Assembly (NCBI GenBank): GCA_039808025.1
Contig: JBDHSK010000001.1
Location: forward strand, 62,001 to 126,000
From: Sandaracinobacteroides sp039808025
GTDB taxonomy: Bacteria > Pseudomonadota > Alphaproteobacteria > Sphingomonadales > Sphingomonadaceae
Length of the DNA: 64,000 nucleotides
Reading direction: 5' to 3'
Shown: in pieces, positions 1-8,905 of the stretch
Layout of the letters: each line of letters begins with the position of its first letter
Numbering within the stretch: the first letter of the stretch is position 1
Notes under the pieces: generated by a model
What the model saw: the letters and a program-made list of their open reading frames with translations, nothing else
What the model was told of the DNA's origin: nothing
Database searches by the model: none
Position numbers and translations under genes: made by a program

Positions 1-1586
1 GCAAGATCGGGCTGATCGGCCGCAATGGTGCCGGCAAATCAACCTTGATGAAAGTGATGATGGGGGTGCTCGATACCGATGGCGGCGGGCTTGAGATGCC
101 GCGCGGGCTGCGGGTGGGCCATATCGCCCAGGATGCCCCCGATGGCGATACCACACCGATCGAACTGGCGCTCGCCGCCGACAAGGAACGCGCCGCCCTG
201 CTGCACGAGGCCGAGACCTGCACCGACATGGAGCGGCTGGGCGATCTTCATGACCGGCTGCTGGCGATCGACGCCTGGTCGGCCCCGGCAAGGGCCGCGC
301 GTATTCTGGTTGGCCTTGGCTTTGACGAGGACATGCAGAACCGGCCGCTGTCAAGCTATTCAGGCGGCTGGAAAATGCGCGCGGCCCTTGCCGCATTGTT
401 GTTCACCGAACCCGATCTGCTGCTGCTTGACGAACCCTCGAACCACCTCGACCTCGAAGCAACGCTGTGGCTGGAAAATTTCCTCAAATCCTACCCGGCG
501 ATGATGGTGGTGATCAGCCACGAGCGCGACTTCCTGAACAATGTGGTCGATCACGTTCTCCATCTGGAGGGCGGCAAGACCACGCTTTATCCCGGCGGCT
601 ATGACGCCTTTGAACGCCAGCGTGCCGAGCGCCTGGCCCAGCAGGCGGCGATGCGCGCCGCACAAGAGGCCCAGCGGGAAAAGCTGCGCGAGTATATCGC
701 CCGCAATTCGGCACGCGCCTCGACCGCCAGACAGGCGCAATCACGGGCCAAGGCGCTGGCACGTATGCAGCCGATCGCCGCCCTGATCGAAGACCCAAGC
801 CTCAGCTTCGATTTTCCCAGCCCCGAACCCCTGAAGCCGCCGATCGTCAGCATGGACAGGGCGGCTGTTGGCTATGTCGATGGGCAGCCGGTGTTGTCAA
901 AGCTCGATCTGCGCCTCGACCCTGATGATCGGGTGGCGTTTCTGGGGCGCAACGGCAATGGCAAAACAACGCTTGCCCGTCTGGTCGCCGGGCAACTGCC
1001 GGCGATGGCTGGCGAGATTCACGTCTCTCCCAAGCTGAAAACCGGCTATTTCACCCAGTATCAGGTGGAGGAACTGGAAGGCGACGACACCCCGCTTGCC
1101 CACATGACCCGGCAGATGCCGGGCGCCACCCAGGGCGCCATCCGCGCCCAGCTCGGCCGCTTCGGCTTTTCCGGGCCGCGCGCCACCCAGCAGGTCAGCG
1201 AACTTTCAGGTGGCGAAAAGGCGCGTCTGGCCCTTGCCCTCATTACCCGCGAGGCGCCGCACCTCCTTATCCTCGACGAACCCACCAACCACCTCGATGT
1301 CGATACCCGCGAGGCGCTGGTGCAGGCATTGGCGGCCTATGATGGGGCTGTGATCCTTGTCTCGCACGATCGTCACATGACCGAAGCCGTTGCCGACCGC
1401 CTGCTGCTGATCGATGGCGGGCGGGCAACGCCATATGCCGGCAGCATCGATGACTACACCGACATGATTCTTGGCCGCAAACCCAAAGACGAGAAGAAAC
1501 CGGCCAAGGCCAGTGGCAAGGCAGGTGGCACAGGGAAAGCCGCCGGCAAACCGGGGGCCGGCGGCAAGAAGAAGGCGCGCGGCTGA
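1..1586 (+). CDS. ABC-F family ATP-binding protein (5' end outside window)
   Basis: Soluble ABC-F ATPase with two nucleotide-binding domains. Members of this family act on the ribosome (translation factors of the EttA/YheS/Uup group) and are not transporters. The reading frame is open from base 3, and the first Walker A (GRNGAGKST) lies at bases 18-44, so the true start is upstream of the window. The first signature is YSGGWKMR and the first Walker B runs LLLLDEPSNHLDL. An Arg/Ala/Gln-rich linker follows, then a second Walker A (GRNGNGKTT), signature LSGGEKARL and Walker B LLILDEPTNHLD. No membrane segments are seen. The C-terminus is a Lys/Gly/Ala-rich tail typical of YheS-type members. The TGA overlaps the ATG of radA by one base, so the two are probably co-translated. 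YheS versus Uup cannot be decided with certainty. Confidence 0.93.
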   Translation, partial: KIGLIGRNGAGKSTLMKVMMGVLDTDGGGLEMPRGLRVGHIAQDAPDGDTTPIELALAADKERAALLHEAETCTDMERLGDLHDRLLAIDAWSAPARAARILVGLGFDEDMQNRPLSSYSGGWKMRAALAALLFTEPDLLLLDEPSNHLDLEATLWLENFLKSYPAMMVVISHERDFLNNVVDHVLHLEGGKTTLYPGGYDAFERQRAERLAQQAAMRAAQEAQREKLREYIARNSARASTARQAQSRAKALARMQPIAALIEDPSLSFDFPSPEPLKPPIVSMDRAAVGYVDGQPVLSKLDLRLDPDDRVAFLGRNGNGKTTLARLVAGQLPAMAGEIHVSPKLKTGYFTQYQVEELEGDDTPLAHMTRQMPGATQGAIRAQLGRFGFSGPRATQQVSELSGGEKARLALALITREAPHLLILDEPTNHLDVDTREALVQALAAYDGAVILVSHDRHMTEAVADRLLLIDGGRATPYAGSIDDYTDMILGRKPKDEKKPAKASGKAGGTGKAAGKPGAGGKKKARG

Positions 1587-2953
1587 TGGCCCGCGCCACC
1601 ACGCGCTATGTCTGCCAGGCGTGCGGCAGCGTTTCGCCCAAGTGGATGGGCCAGTGCCCGGAATGCGGCGAGTGGAACACGCTGCAACAGGAAGCCGCCC
1701 CGGCGGCCACCCCTTTTGCCGCCAGGCAAAGCCTGAAATCGGGCGGCCGGTTGCTGGAAATGGCGCGGCTCGACGCTGATGTGGTGCTGCCCAGCCGCCT
1801 CACCACCGGCTTTGCCGAGCTTGACCGTGCACTGGGCGGCGGGCTGGTGCCGGGCTCCGCCATCCTGATCGGCGGCGACCCTGGTATCGGCAAATCGACC
1901 CTGCTGCTGCAAACGGCCGGGCGCATGGCGCGCGCCGGCCACAAGGTTGCCTATGTCTCGGGCGAGGAAGCCGCCGATCAGGTACGCCTGCGGGCGCGGC
2001 GGCTGGGGCTGGCCAACGCCCCTGTCAATCTGGCGGCGGCCACGTCGGTGCGCGATATCCTCACCACCTTGTCGGCGGCCAAGGCCCCCGATCTGCTGAT
2101 CATCGATTCGATCCAGACCATGCATTCCGATCAACTGGAGGGGGCGCCCGGCACCGTCAGCCAGGTGCGCGCGGCATCGCTTGAGCTGATCGGCTGGGCC
2201 AAGCAGGCGGGAACGGCGCTGGTGATCGTCGGCCATGTGACGAAAGACGGCCAGATCGCCGGCCCGCGCGTTCTGGAACATATGGTTGACGCGGTATTGT
2301 ATTTCGAGGGCGAAGGCCGCCACCAGTATCGCATCCTGCGTGCTGTAAAGAACCGCTTTGGCGGCACCGATGAAATCGGCGTCTTTGCCATGGAAGCCGA
2401 TGGCCTTGCCGAAGTCGCGAACCCCTCAAGCCTGTTCCTTACCGAGCGCGACCGCCCGGTGGCCGGCGCCGTGGTATTCCCGGCACTGGAAGGCACACGG
2501 CCGGTGCTGGTGGAATTACAAGCGCTGACCGTGCGCCTGCCCAGTGGCGCCACGCCGAGGCGCGCTGTGGTTGGATGGGACGGCGCGCGTCTCGCCATGA
2601 TATTGGCCGTGCTCGAGGCGCGCGCCGGCCTTGGGTTTGGCAGTTGCGAAGTCTATCTGAATGTGGCGGGCGGCATGCGGGTGGTTGACCCGGCTGCCGA
2701 TCTTGCCGTTGCCGCCGCGCTGGTTTCCGCCCTTCTTGATACGCCGGTGGCGACGGGCACCCTGGCTTTTGGTGAAATTGCCCTTTCGGGCGAAGTGCGC
2801 GCCGCCGCCCACCCCGCACTCAGGCTGAAAGAAGCGGAAAAACTGGGTTTCACCCACGCCCTGGCACCGCCGGCCACCAAAGGGGTGGGAAAACTGCATG
2901 TCACGCCAGTTACCACAGTTGGCGCCCTGGTTGACCGGATCAAGCCACGCTGA
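1586..2953 (+). CDS. radA: DNA repair protein RadA
   Basis: RadA is a RecA-like ATPase that helps process recombination intermediates by driving branch migration. The 455-residue protein has the usual three parts. An N-terminal four-cysteine zinc finger has C10, C13, C24 and C27 (CQAC...CPEC). A RecA core follows with Walker A GGDPGIGKST at about residues 96-105 and the RadA-specific KNRFG motif near residue 255. The C-terminal part is a Lon-protease-like domain (GMRVVDPAADLAVAAAL region). Length and motif order are normal. The start codon shares one base with the stop of the upstream ABC-F gene. No terminator is seen in the 140 bases after it. Confidence 0.97.
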   Translation: MARATTRYVCQACGSVSPKWMGQCPECGEWNTLQQEAAPAATPFAARQSLKSGGRLLEMARLDADVVLPSRLTTGFAELDRALGGGLVPGSAILIGGDPGIGKSTLLLQTAGRMARAGHKVAYVSGEEAADQVRLRARRLGLANAPVNLAAATSVRDILTTLSAAKAPDLLIIDSIQTMHSDQLEGAPGTVSQVRAASLELIGWAKQAGTALVIVGHVTKDGQIAGPRVLEHMVDAVLYFEGEGRHQYRILRAVKNRFGGTDEIGVFAMEADGLAEVANPSSLFLTERDRPVAGAVVFPALEGTRPVLVELQALTVRLPSGATPRRAVVGWDGARLAMILAVLEARAGLGFGSCEVYLNVAGGMRVVDPAADLAVAAALVSALLDTPVATGTLAFGEIALSGEVRAAAHPALRLKEAEKLGFTHALAPPATKGVGKLHVTPVTTVGALVDRIKPR

Positions 2954-3095
2954 TTCCAGGATAACTGCCAATACCCCAGAGACTTGATATTATAACAATT
3001 TGTTTCACTTTACACATATTTGGAACAATAATAATTCTGAGGTATTATATAATTGGCCGTGGGCGGCCACTGAAGATATATTCAGGAGGCATGTT

Positions 3096-3926
3096 ATGCG
3101 TATTCAGAAATTTCCTTATGCGGCAATGCTGTTAATTGGCAGCATCCTGGCAGCACCGTACCCTGCCATGGCAGGGTACAATCCACCCAAGAACCCCAAA
3201 CCCCAGAATGTGAACCCCAATCATCCAAATATAATTGATAATAATGGAAAACCGATTATCCAAAATGCGGCCATCGATTTTTCACCCATAACTCACTTTG
3301 CTTATTTCAGAAGGAAAAACTGCGTATTTGAAAATGTAAATCATTGTAATCCAAGTGATAGTAAAGGTCAATCTGGATATTTTGAAATTGATAATGACTT
3401 TGGACCATATATTCACCTTGGAAATATTGAAGATTTATCAAAGCAAAAACACATCCGTTTATCATTAACATTAGCTGGTTTTGATGGACATACACATTAC
3501 CTGTATAATGTAAATACAGATGATAATTGGTGGGAGTCTCTACCATCTTCTGTTGGATATTATAATAATGGCAAACCACCATTAATGTTTGGCCTTAGAG
3601 AGATAGCTGTTTTTACGCAATACGATCCGTTCAACAAAATTTTTTATACAACACTTCAGATTCACAAAACAGTATTCCCGCAACCAAAGGGGGAAAATAC
3701 CTATCTTGCCAACTTGAAAATGGATGTAACCAATGATGCCAATAATAACGGCATGGTCGACCCAGGCGAGCAAACCGACAAACTGGTTCCCATTACTCTC
3801 AACATGATCACTGAAATGTCGCTTGCCTCCCACTGTCCGGAGCCGGCCACCTGGGCGATGCTGATCTTCGGGTTCGGCGTGGTGGGCGCACGCACACGGC
3901 AACTCCGAAGGCTGGCGGCTGCCTGA
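3096..3926 (+). CDS. PEP-CTERM sorted exported protein of unknown function
   Basis: The start at 3096 is set by AGGAGG at 3084-3089, six bases upstream; the open frame reaches further back but has no ribosome site. The 276-residue product begins with a signal peptide (cleavage likely after PAMA, about residue 26) and ends with the PEP-CTERM tail: PEPATWAM, a hydrophobic stretch, then RTRQLRR. In this system an exosortase removes the tail and the protein goes to the cell envelope or outside; no exosortase is in the window. Before the tail there is a DANNNGMVDPGE segment resembling a calcium-binding EF-hand or dockerin loop. The body is rich in Asn, Tyr and Ile and matches no domain I know. Bases about 3180-3720 are strikingly AT-rich, while the tail is GC-rich like the rest of the chromosome, which suggests acquired or fast-evolving sequence joined to a native anchor. 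Confidence 0.75.
   Translation: MRIQKFPYAAMLLIGSILAAPYPAMAGYNPPKNPKPQNVNPNHPNIIDNNGKPIIQNAAIDFSPITHFAYFRRKNCVFENVNHCNPSDSKGQSGYFEIDNDFGPYIHLGNIEDLSKQKHIRLSLTLAGFDGHTHYLYNVNTDDNWWESLPSSVGYYNNGKPPLMFGLREIAVFTQYDPFNKIFYTTLQIHKTVFPQPKGENTYLANLKMDVTNDANNNGMVDPGEQTDKLVPITLNMITEMSLASHCPEPATWAMLIFGFGVVGARTRQLRRLAAA
3158..3179. repeat. 22-bp perfect palindrome in signal-peptide coding region
   Basis: The arms GTACCCTGCCA and TGGCAGGGTAC meet without a loop, giving 11 complementary pairs. It encodes the PYPAMAGY stretch around the predicted signal-peptidase site of the PEP-CTERM protein, about 60 bases after its start codon. In mRNA it could form a strong hairpin near the ribosome entry region; in DNA it could be a dimeric protein site. 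Confidence 0.8.
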
Positions 3927-4009
3927 GCCGGCCCACTGGCCTGTGCCGTCGGGTTTGCGCATGCACAGCGCGCGTTGACCGCCAACTGTCAAGCGGCTAG
4001 CGCAACTGC

Positions 4010-4714
4010 ATGGAAGCTGCGCAAAACCTCAATGGGTTCGACTGGCTGGTCGTGGTGCTGGTGGCCATCCCGGCCCTGCTGGGCATGATGCGCGGCTTTA
4101 CCCGCGAAGCGATCAGCCTTGCCGCCTGGGTGCTGGCGGCTGTTGTCGTACACTTTTTCCACAAGCCCGCCACCTTGTGGCTTGCCCCCCGTGTCAGCGG
4201 CGAAAGCTGGGCCGCCATCATTGCATTCATCGGCCTGTTCTTCGGGGTGGTGTTCGTGGCGCGGATCATTGCCAGCCTGGCCGGTGGCGCCGCACGTCGT
4301 TCCAGCCTCAGCCCCATCGACCGTCTGCTGGGCCTGGGGTTCGGCGGGCTGAAGGGGGTGATCCTCGCCTCGGTGGCGTTCCTGCTGGTGCAGTTCACAT
4401 CTGTGTTCGATGCCGAGCGCCAACCTCCAGACTGGCTTCTGAACAGCCGCTCGGCGCCGCTGCTGGCCATGACATCAGGCGCGATGGTCGGCTGGGTGCG
4501 CGACCTCGACACCGCCCTCAATGGCGCCCCCGGCCAGGCCACTGACAACAGCCTCAATCCCGGATTCCCCTTCCCGCCCGAAGCGATACTGCCGCCCGGC
4601 CACCCTGGCCTGCGCCAGAACCAGCCCGAACGCGATGGCTATTCTCGCAGCGACCGCGAGGCGCTCGACAAGCTGCTCGACCAGCAGGCGAAGAACGGGC
4701 AGGTCGAGATCTGA
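4010..4714 (+). CDS. cvpA: CvpA family inner-membrane protein
   Basis: CvpA proteins are small multi-pass inner-membrane proteins first linked to colicin V export and later to envelope stress and biofilm traits; their biochemical role is not established. The 234-residue product has about four hydrophobic segments in the first 145 residues, including the family's N-terminal G-x-x-RGFTREA pattern (GMMRGFTREAISLAAW) and the LSPIDRLLGLGFGGLKG stretch between the last two. The C-terminal 80 residues are hydrophilic, proline-rich and probably cytoplasmic. Its TGA shares a base with the ATG of cysS, so the two are probably translationally coupled. Confidence 0.9.
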   Translation: MEAAQNLNGFDWLVVVLVAIPALLGMMRGFTREAISLAAWVLAAVVVHFFHKPATLWLAPRVSGESWAAIIAFIGLFFGVVFVARIIASLAGGAARRSSLSPIDRLLGLGFGGLKGVILASVAFLLVQFTSVFDAERQPPDWLLNSRSAPLLAMTSGAMVGWVRDLDTALNGAPGQATDNSLNPGFPFPPEAILPPGHPGLRQNQPERDGYSRSDREALDKLLDQQAKNGQVEI

Positions 4715-5988
4715 TGCAGTTGTTCGACACCATGACGCGCACCAAGGTTTCGGTGCGCACACCTACGCCGGGCCGGCCGATCACCCTCTATGTCTGCGGG
4801 CCAACCGTCTATGGCCGCGCCCATATCGGCAATGCCCGGCCGGTGGTGGTGTTCGATACCCTCTACCGGGTGCTGCGCGCCCTGCATGGCCCCGAGCAGG
4901 TGCGCTATGCCCGCAACATCACCGATATCGACGACAAGATCATGGCGAAAGCGGTGGCGGAAAACCGCAGCCCGCAGGCCGTCGCGCGTGAGTTCGAGGC
5001 CCATTATTTCACCGATATGGCGGCACTTGGCTGCCTGACCCCGGATTTCAACCCGCGCGCCACCGAATATGTGGCGGGTGACCATGGCATGATCGCCATG
5101 ATCAAGGCGCTGATCGCCAGGGGGCATGCCTATGAAGCACAGGGGCATGTGCTGTTCGAGATCGCCACGTTCGCCAGCTATGGGCACCTGTCCCACCGGC
5201 CGATGGATGAAATGATCGCGGGTGCGCGTGTCGAAGTCGCCCCCTACAAGCGCGCGCCCGGCGATTTTGTGCTGTGGAAGCCATCAACCGACGATCAACC
5301 GGGGTGGGACAGCCCGTGGGGCCGCGGCCGCCCGGGGTGGCACATCGAATGTTCGGCGATGAGCCGTTCGGTGCTGGGCACCGACACCATCGACATTCAC
5401 GGCGGCGGCATCGACCTTACCTTCCCCCATCACGAGAACGAGCGTGCACAAAGCTGCGGCGCCCATGGCGGTGCCGAACTGGCGCGCATCTGGATGCACA
5501 ACGGCTTTGTGCAGATGGGCGAAACCAAGATGTCGAAGTCGCTGGGCAACATCATCACGCCGGGCGAACTGCTCGACGCCGGCTGGTCGGGCGAAGTGCT
5601 GCGTCTCGCCCTGCTGTCGGCACATTACCGCCAGCCACTCATCTGGACGGACGCCCTGCTGCACCAGTCGAAGGCCCAGCTCGATCGTCTCTATCGTCGG
5701 GGTGGGGCAACCATGGCGGTGCCGGAAGCCTTGCTCGATGATCTGAATACCCCGGAAGCGATCGCCGGCTTTCCGGCGGGCGCGGCGCTGATGGGGTTTG
5801 GAACCGACGAGGGCTGGTTCACGAGCGGTGTCGATGAGCAGGCGCTAAGGCCACGGCTGGCCGCCTATGCCGCGGCCCGACACAACAAGGACTGGGCCGA
5901 GGCCGACGCCATCCGCGATGAGCTGGCGGCCAGTGGGGTGCGGGTGACGGTGAGCCGGGACGGAACGATCGGATGGGAAAAGGCCTGA
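4714..5988 (+). CDS. cysS: cysteinyl-tRNA synthetase
   Basis: Charges tRNA-Cys with cysteine in the cytoplasm (class I synthetase). Seen in order: the zinc ligand and HIGH-type region CGPTVYGRAHIGNARP near residue 27, the zinc-binding ECSAMS and HHENE segments, and the KMSKSLGN loop. At 424 residues it is shorter than the usual 450-500. The shortening falls in the C-terminal helical region, between DDLNTPEAIAG and the closing AEADAIRDEL motif, which are both present. All catalytic motifs are intact, so it should be functional. The start overlaps the stop of cvpA by one base. Confidence 0.97.
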   Translation: MQLFDTMTRTKVSVRTPTPGRPITLYVCGPTVYGRAHIGNARPVVVFDTLYRVLRALHGPEQVRYARNITDIDDKIMAKAVAENRSPQAVAREFEAHYFTDMAALGCLTPDFNPRATEYVAGDHGMIAMIKALIARGHAYEAQGHVLFEIATFASYGHLSHRPMDEMIAGARVEVAPYKRAPGDFVLWKPSTDDQPGWDSPWGRGRPGWHIECSAMSRSVLGTDTIDIHGGGIDLTFPHHENERAQSCGAHGGAELARIWMHNGFVQMGETKMSKSLGNIITPGELLDAGWSGEVLRLALLSAHYRQPLIWTDALLHQSKAQLDRLYRRGGATMAVPEALLDDLNTPEAIAGFPAGAALMGFGTDEGWFTSGVDEQALRPRLAAYAAARHNKDWAEADAIRDELAASGVRVTVSRDGTIGWEKA

Positions 5989-6052
5989 CCCCGGACATGC
6001 CCGCACGGCGGTTCGGGCGGTCTTGGGCAAGTGGGAGGAAGGAGCCGGGCAG

Positions 6053-7159
6053 ATGGCAGGATTAAAGGGGGAAGCGGCATGGGCAGGGCTGTCGGCGCGG
6101 CGGCTTTCGCGGCGGGGGCTGCTGTCGGGCCTGGGGGTTGCAGCTGTCGGGCTGACGATCAGTGGCTGCGGCAAGGGCGCCGACAAGGGCGACCGGCTGA
6201 ATTTCTACACCTGGGACACCTATATCGGAGAGACGACACTCGATGATTTCCACAAGGAAACGGGGATTCGGGTGCAGGCCAGCTATTTTGCCACCAACGA
6301 CGAGCTGTTCGCCAAGCTGAAGGGCGGCAACCCGGGGTATGATGTCATCGTTCCCTCGAACGAATTCGTGACGCGGATGCGGCTTGCCAACATGCTGCTG
6401 CCGCTCGACATGGGAAAAATCCCCAATTTCCGCAACATCGCGCCCGAGTTTCAGGATGCCGATTACGACCAGCCGATGCCGCGCCATTCGGTGCCCTATA
6501 CCTGGCTGGTTCTGGGCATCGGCTACCGCAAATCACGGGTGAACGGCACCCCCGACAGCTGGAAATGGCTGTACGATTCCGATCTTTACAAGGGGCGTAT
6601 CGCGTTGACCGCCGAAGCCGCCGACCTGATCCGGCTGGGGGCCAAGTATCTGGGCCATTCCCTGAACAACATCACTCCGGAAGTGACACAGCAGGTAGAG
6701 GGCATGCTGATCCGCCAGAAGCCCAACATCAAGGCCTTCCACGAAGACAACGGCCAGGACCTGTTGCTGGCCGGCGATATCGACCTGGTGATGGAAACCA
6801 ACGGCGATATCGCCCAGATCGCCCGCGACGACCCGGATATCGGCTTTGTGGTGCCAAAGGAAGGGTCGTTGCTGAACGCCGACACCCTGTGCATTCCCGT
6901 AGGCGCACCGCGCGTCGAACAGGCGCACCGCTTCATCAACTATCTGCTCGATGCCAAGGTGGGAAAGAGCATCATCGAAGCCATCCTCTACCCCACCCCC
7001 AATGCCGCCGCCAAGGCGCTGATGCCGGCCAGTTACCAGGATAACCCCATCATCTTCCCAACCGGCCCCGGCATGGAGAACAGTGAATGGGGCCGTTACG
7101 AAGGCCCCGAACAGGCCCGTGCCTTCGAAGAGGCGATCACCCGTGTGCGGGCTGCCTGA
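6053..7159 (+). CDS. polyamine-type ABC transporter substrate-binding lipoprotein
   Basis: Periplasmic binding component of a spermidine/putrescine-type (PotD/PotF) importer. The 368-residue product opens with a twin-arginine signal (SRRGLL at residues 19-24) joined to a lipobox (ISGC, C39), so it is probably folded before Tat export and then lipid-anchored. The mature part begins LNFYTWDTYIG, as in PotD-like proteins. The ATG at 6053 is chosen because AGGAAGGAG lies 8 bases upstream; an in-frame TTG at 6023 has no ribosome site. It heads a tight four-gene transport operon. Substrate specificity cannot be read reliably; polyamine is the family default. Confidence 0.88.
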   Translation: MAGLKGEAAWAGLSARRLSRRGLLSGLGVAAVGLTISGCGKGADKGDRLNFYTWDTYIGETTLDDFHKETGIRVQASYFATNDELFAKLKGGNPGYDVIVPSNEFVTRMRLANMLLPLDMGKIPNFRNIAPEFQDADYDQPMPRHSVPYTWLVLGIGYRKSRVNGTPDSWKWLYDSDLYKGRIALTAEAADLIRLGAKYLGHSLNNITPEVTQQVEGMLIRQKPNIKAFHEDNGQDLLLAGDIDLVMETNGDIAQIARDDPDIGFVVPKEGSLLNADTLCIPVGAPRVEQAHRFINYLLDAKVGKSIIEAILYPTPNAAAKALMPASYQDNPIIFPTGPGMENSEWGRYEGPEQARAFEEAITRVRAA

Positions 7160-7174
7160 GCCAGCACTGCCGGC

Positions 7175-8047
7175 ATGAGCAATCAGGAGACCGGCTGGCG
7201 ACACGCCAGGGGGGCGTTTGCCGTGCTGCTGGGCCTGCCGCTGGGCTGGTATCTGCTGCTGTTCGCCTGGCCGATGGCCGTGGTTCTGGCCTACAGTTTC
7301 GGAACCAACAGCGGCGCTGCCGATGTCGAGATCAGCGGCACTTTCGCCAATTACACTCGCGCACTGCAACCGCTTTACCTTGGCATCATCGGCAAGTCGC
7401 TGCTCTATGCCGCCTGCTCCACGGCCATCTGCCTGCTGGCGGCATTTCCGGTGGCGTTCTGCATCAGTTTTGCACCTCCTCGGTGGAAGGCGGCACTTCT
7501 GATTGCAGTGATGCTGCCGTTCTGGACCAACCTGCTGATCCGCACCTATGCGCTGATCGCGCTGTTACGAGACGAGGGGCTGATCAACAAGGGGCTGACC
7601 CTGCTGTTCGGCTGGGCCGGCTTCACGCCGTTACCGATGATGAACAGCGGCTTTGCCGTCATCGTCGGGCTGGTTTATGTGCATCTGCCCTTTGCGGTGC
7701 TTCCGCTCCATGCCGTGCTCGACCGGCTCGACCGCAGTTACATCGAGGCCAGCCTTGATCTTGGCGCCGGGCATCTGCGCACTATCTGGAACGTCGTGCT
7801 GCCGCTGGCAATTCCGGGCATCGCCGCAGCGGCCCTTCTTACCTTCATACCGGTGCTGGGCGCCTATCTTACCCCTGATCTGCTGGGCGGGCCCGACAGC
7901 CAGATGATCGCCAACGTCATCGAACGCCAGTTCAAGCGCGCCAACGACTGGCCGTTCGGAGCAGCGCTGTCGTTCCTGCTGATCGCGCTCACCTTCGTGG
8001 CCATAGCCGGCCGTGGGCTGTTCACCCGCCGGGAACCGGCGTCGTGA
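7175..8047 (+). CDS. polyamine-type ABC transporter permease (PotB/PotH-like)
   Basis: First inner-membrane permease of the importer, 290 residues with about six hydrophobic segments. The EAA loop that contacts the ATPase is visible as YIEASLDLGAGHLRTIWNVV followed by LPLAIPGI. A PotB-like periplasmic loop separates the first two helices. It lies 15 bases after the binding-protein gene. Its TGA at 8045-8047 overlaps the GTG start of the next permease, so the two permeases are translationally coupled. The last codons lie in a 24-bp tandem duplication shared with the next gene's start. Confidence 0.9.
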   Translation: MSNQETGWRHARGAFAVLLGLPLGWYLLLFAWPMAVVLAYSFGTNSGAADVEISGTFANYTRALQPLYLGIIGKSLLYAACSTAICLLAAFPVAFCISFAPPRWKAALLIAVMLPFWTNLLIRTYALIALLRDEGLINKGLTLLFGWAGFTPLPMMNSGFAVIVGLVYVHLPFAVLPLHAVLDRLDRSYIEASLDLGAGHLRTIWNVVLPLAIPGIAAAALLTFIPVLGAYLTPDLLGGPDSQMIANVIERQFKRANDWPFGAALSFLLIALTFVAIAGRGLFTRREPAS

Positions 8048-8076
8048 AAGTGCCGGGAACCGGCGCCGTGAAAGCG
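8029..8076. repeat. 24-bp imperfect tandem duplication over the permease junction
   Basis: Copy 1 (8029-8052) starts CCGGGAACCGGCGTCGTG and copy 2 (8053-8076) starts CCGGGAACCGGCGCCGTG; they differ at two positions. Copy 1 contains the stop of the first permease and the GTG start of the second. Copy 2 carries a second in-frame GTG at 8068. The duplication adds a repeated V-P-G-T-G-A-like stretch to the N-terminus of the second permease, or is untranslated if GTG 8068 is used. Confidence 0.85.
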
Positions 8077-8904
8077 CCGCGCCCCCTGCTGGATTACAGC
8101 CGCCGCTGGCCGTTGCGGCTGTGGATGGCAGCGGTGCTGCTGTTTCTCTATGCGCCGCTGGCGGTGCTGGTGGTGATGTCTTTCAACGACAGCCGCCGCA
8201 CCACGGTGTGGCAGGGTTTCACCCTCGACTGGTATGGCAAGGTGTTCGCCGATTCCGAACTGATCGCGGCACTTGTCAATTCACTGGCGATCGCCGCGCT
8301 TTCCACCGCCATCAGCCTGCTGCTGGGCACGCTGGCGGCGCTGGCGCTGTGGCGCTTTCGTTTCCGCCTGCGGCCACTGGTCGAGGGTGCCTTTGCCCTG
8401 CCGATCATGGTGCCGGAAATCTGCATGGGCGTTGCCATGCTGTTGTTCTTTGCCCGGGTGCTGCCGTGGCCGTCCGGCCTGCCATGGCCGCTGTCGCTCG
8501 GTGCCATCGTCATCGCCCATGTGTCGTTCAGCTTTCCCTTCGTGGCCGTGGTGGTGCGCGCCCGACTTGCGGGGTTCGACCGGGCGCTGGAAGAAGCCGC
8601 CCGCGATCTTGGCGCCAGCCAGTGGCGGGCGCTTGCCGACGTGGTGATCCCGCATCTGCGCCCGGCGCTGGTTGCAGGCGGCCTGCTGGCCTTTACCCTC
8701 AGCCTCGATGATTTCGTGATCACCTTCTTCACGGCCGGGCCCGATACCGTGACCTTCCCGGTGAAGGTCTATTCGATGGTACGCTTCTCTGTCTCTCCCA
8801 AGGTGAACGCCATTTCGACCCTGCTGCTGCTGATCACCATCGGACTCACCATTCTGGCCCTCAAGGTGCAGGCGCGTCTTGGCCCCCCGACGGAAACCCC
8901 CTGA
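8044..8904 (+). CDS. polyamine-type ABC transporter permease (PotC/PotI-like)
   Basis: Second inner-membrane permease, 286 residues, with six predicted helices and the EAA loop LEEAARDLGASQWRALADVV. The LSLDDFVITFFTAGP stretch is a PotC hallmark. The GTG at 8044 overlaps the stop of the previous gene. A second in-frame GTG at 8068 arises from a tandem duplication and would give 278 residues; neither has a clear separate ribosome site, which fits coupling to the upstream gene. The ATPase gene follows one base after the stop. Confidence 0.9.
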   Translation: MKVPGTGAVKAPRPLLDYSRRWPLRLWMAAVLLFLYAPLAVLVVMSFNDSRRTTVWQGFTLDWYGKVFADSELIAALVNSLAIAALSTAISLLLGTLAALALWRFRFRLRPLVEGAFALPIMVPEICMGVAMLLFFARVLPWPSGLPWPLSLGAIVIAHVSFSFPFVAVVVRARLAGFDRALEEAARDLGASQWRALADVVIPHLRPALVAGGLLAFTLSLDDFVITFFTAGPDTVTFPVKVYSMVRFSVSPKVNAISTLLLLITIGLTILALKVQARLGPPTETP

Positions 8905-8905
8905 C

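Noticed and set aside
3096..3103. ATGCGTAT at the start of the PEP-CTERM gene as a further copy of the island motif
   Set aside because: It is the start codon plus two codons of a coding sequence in an AT-rich gene, outside the island; chance is sufficient.
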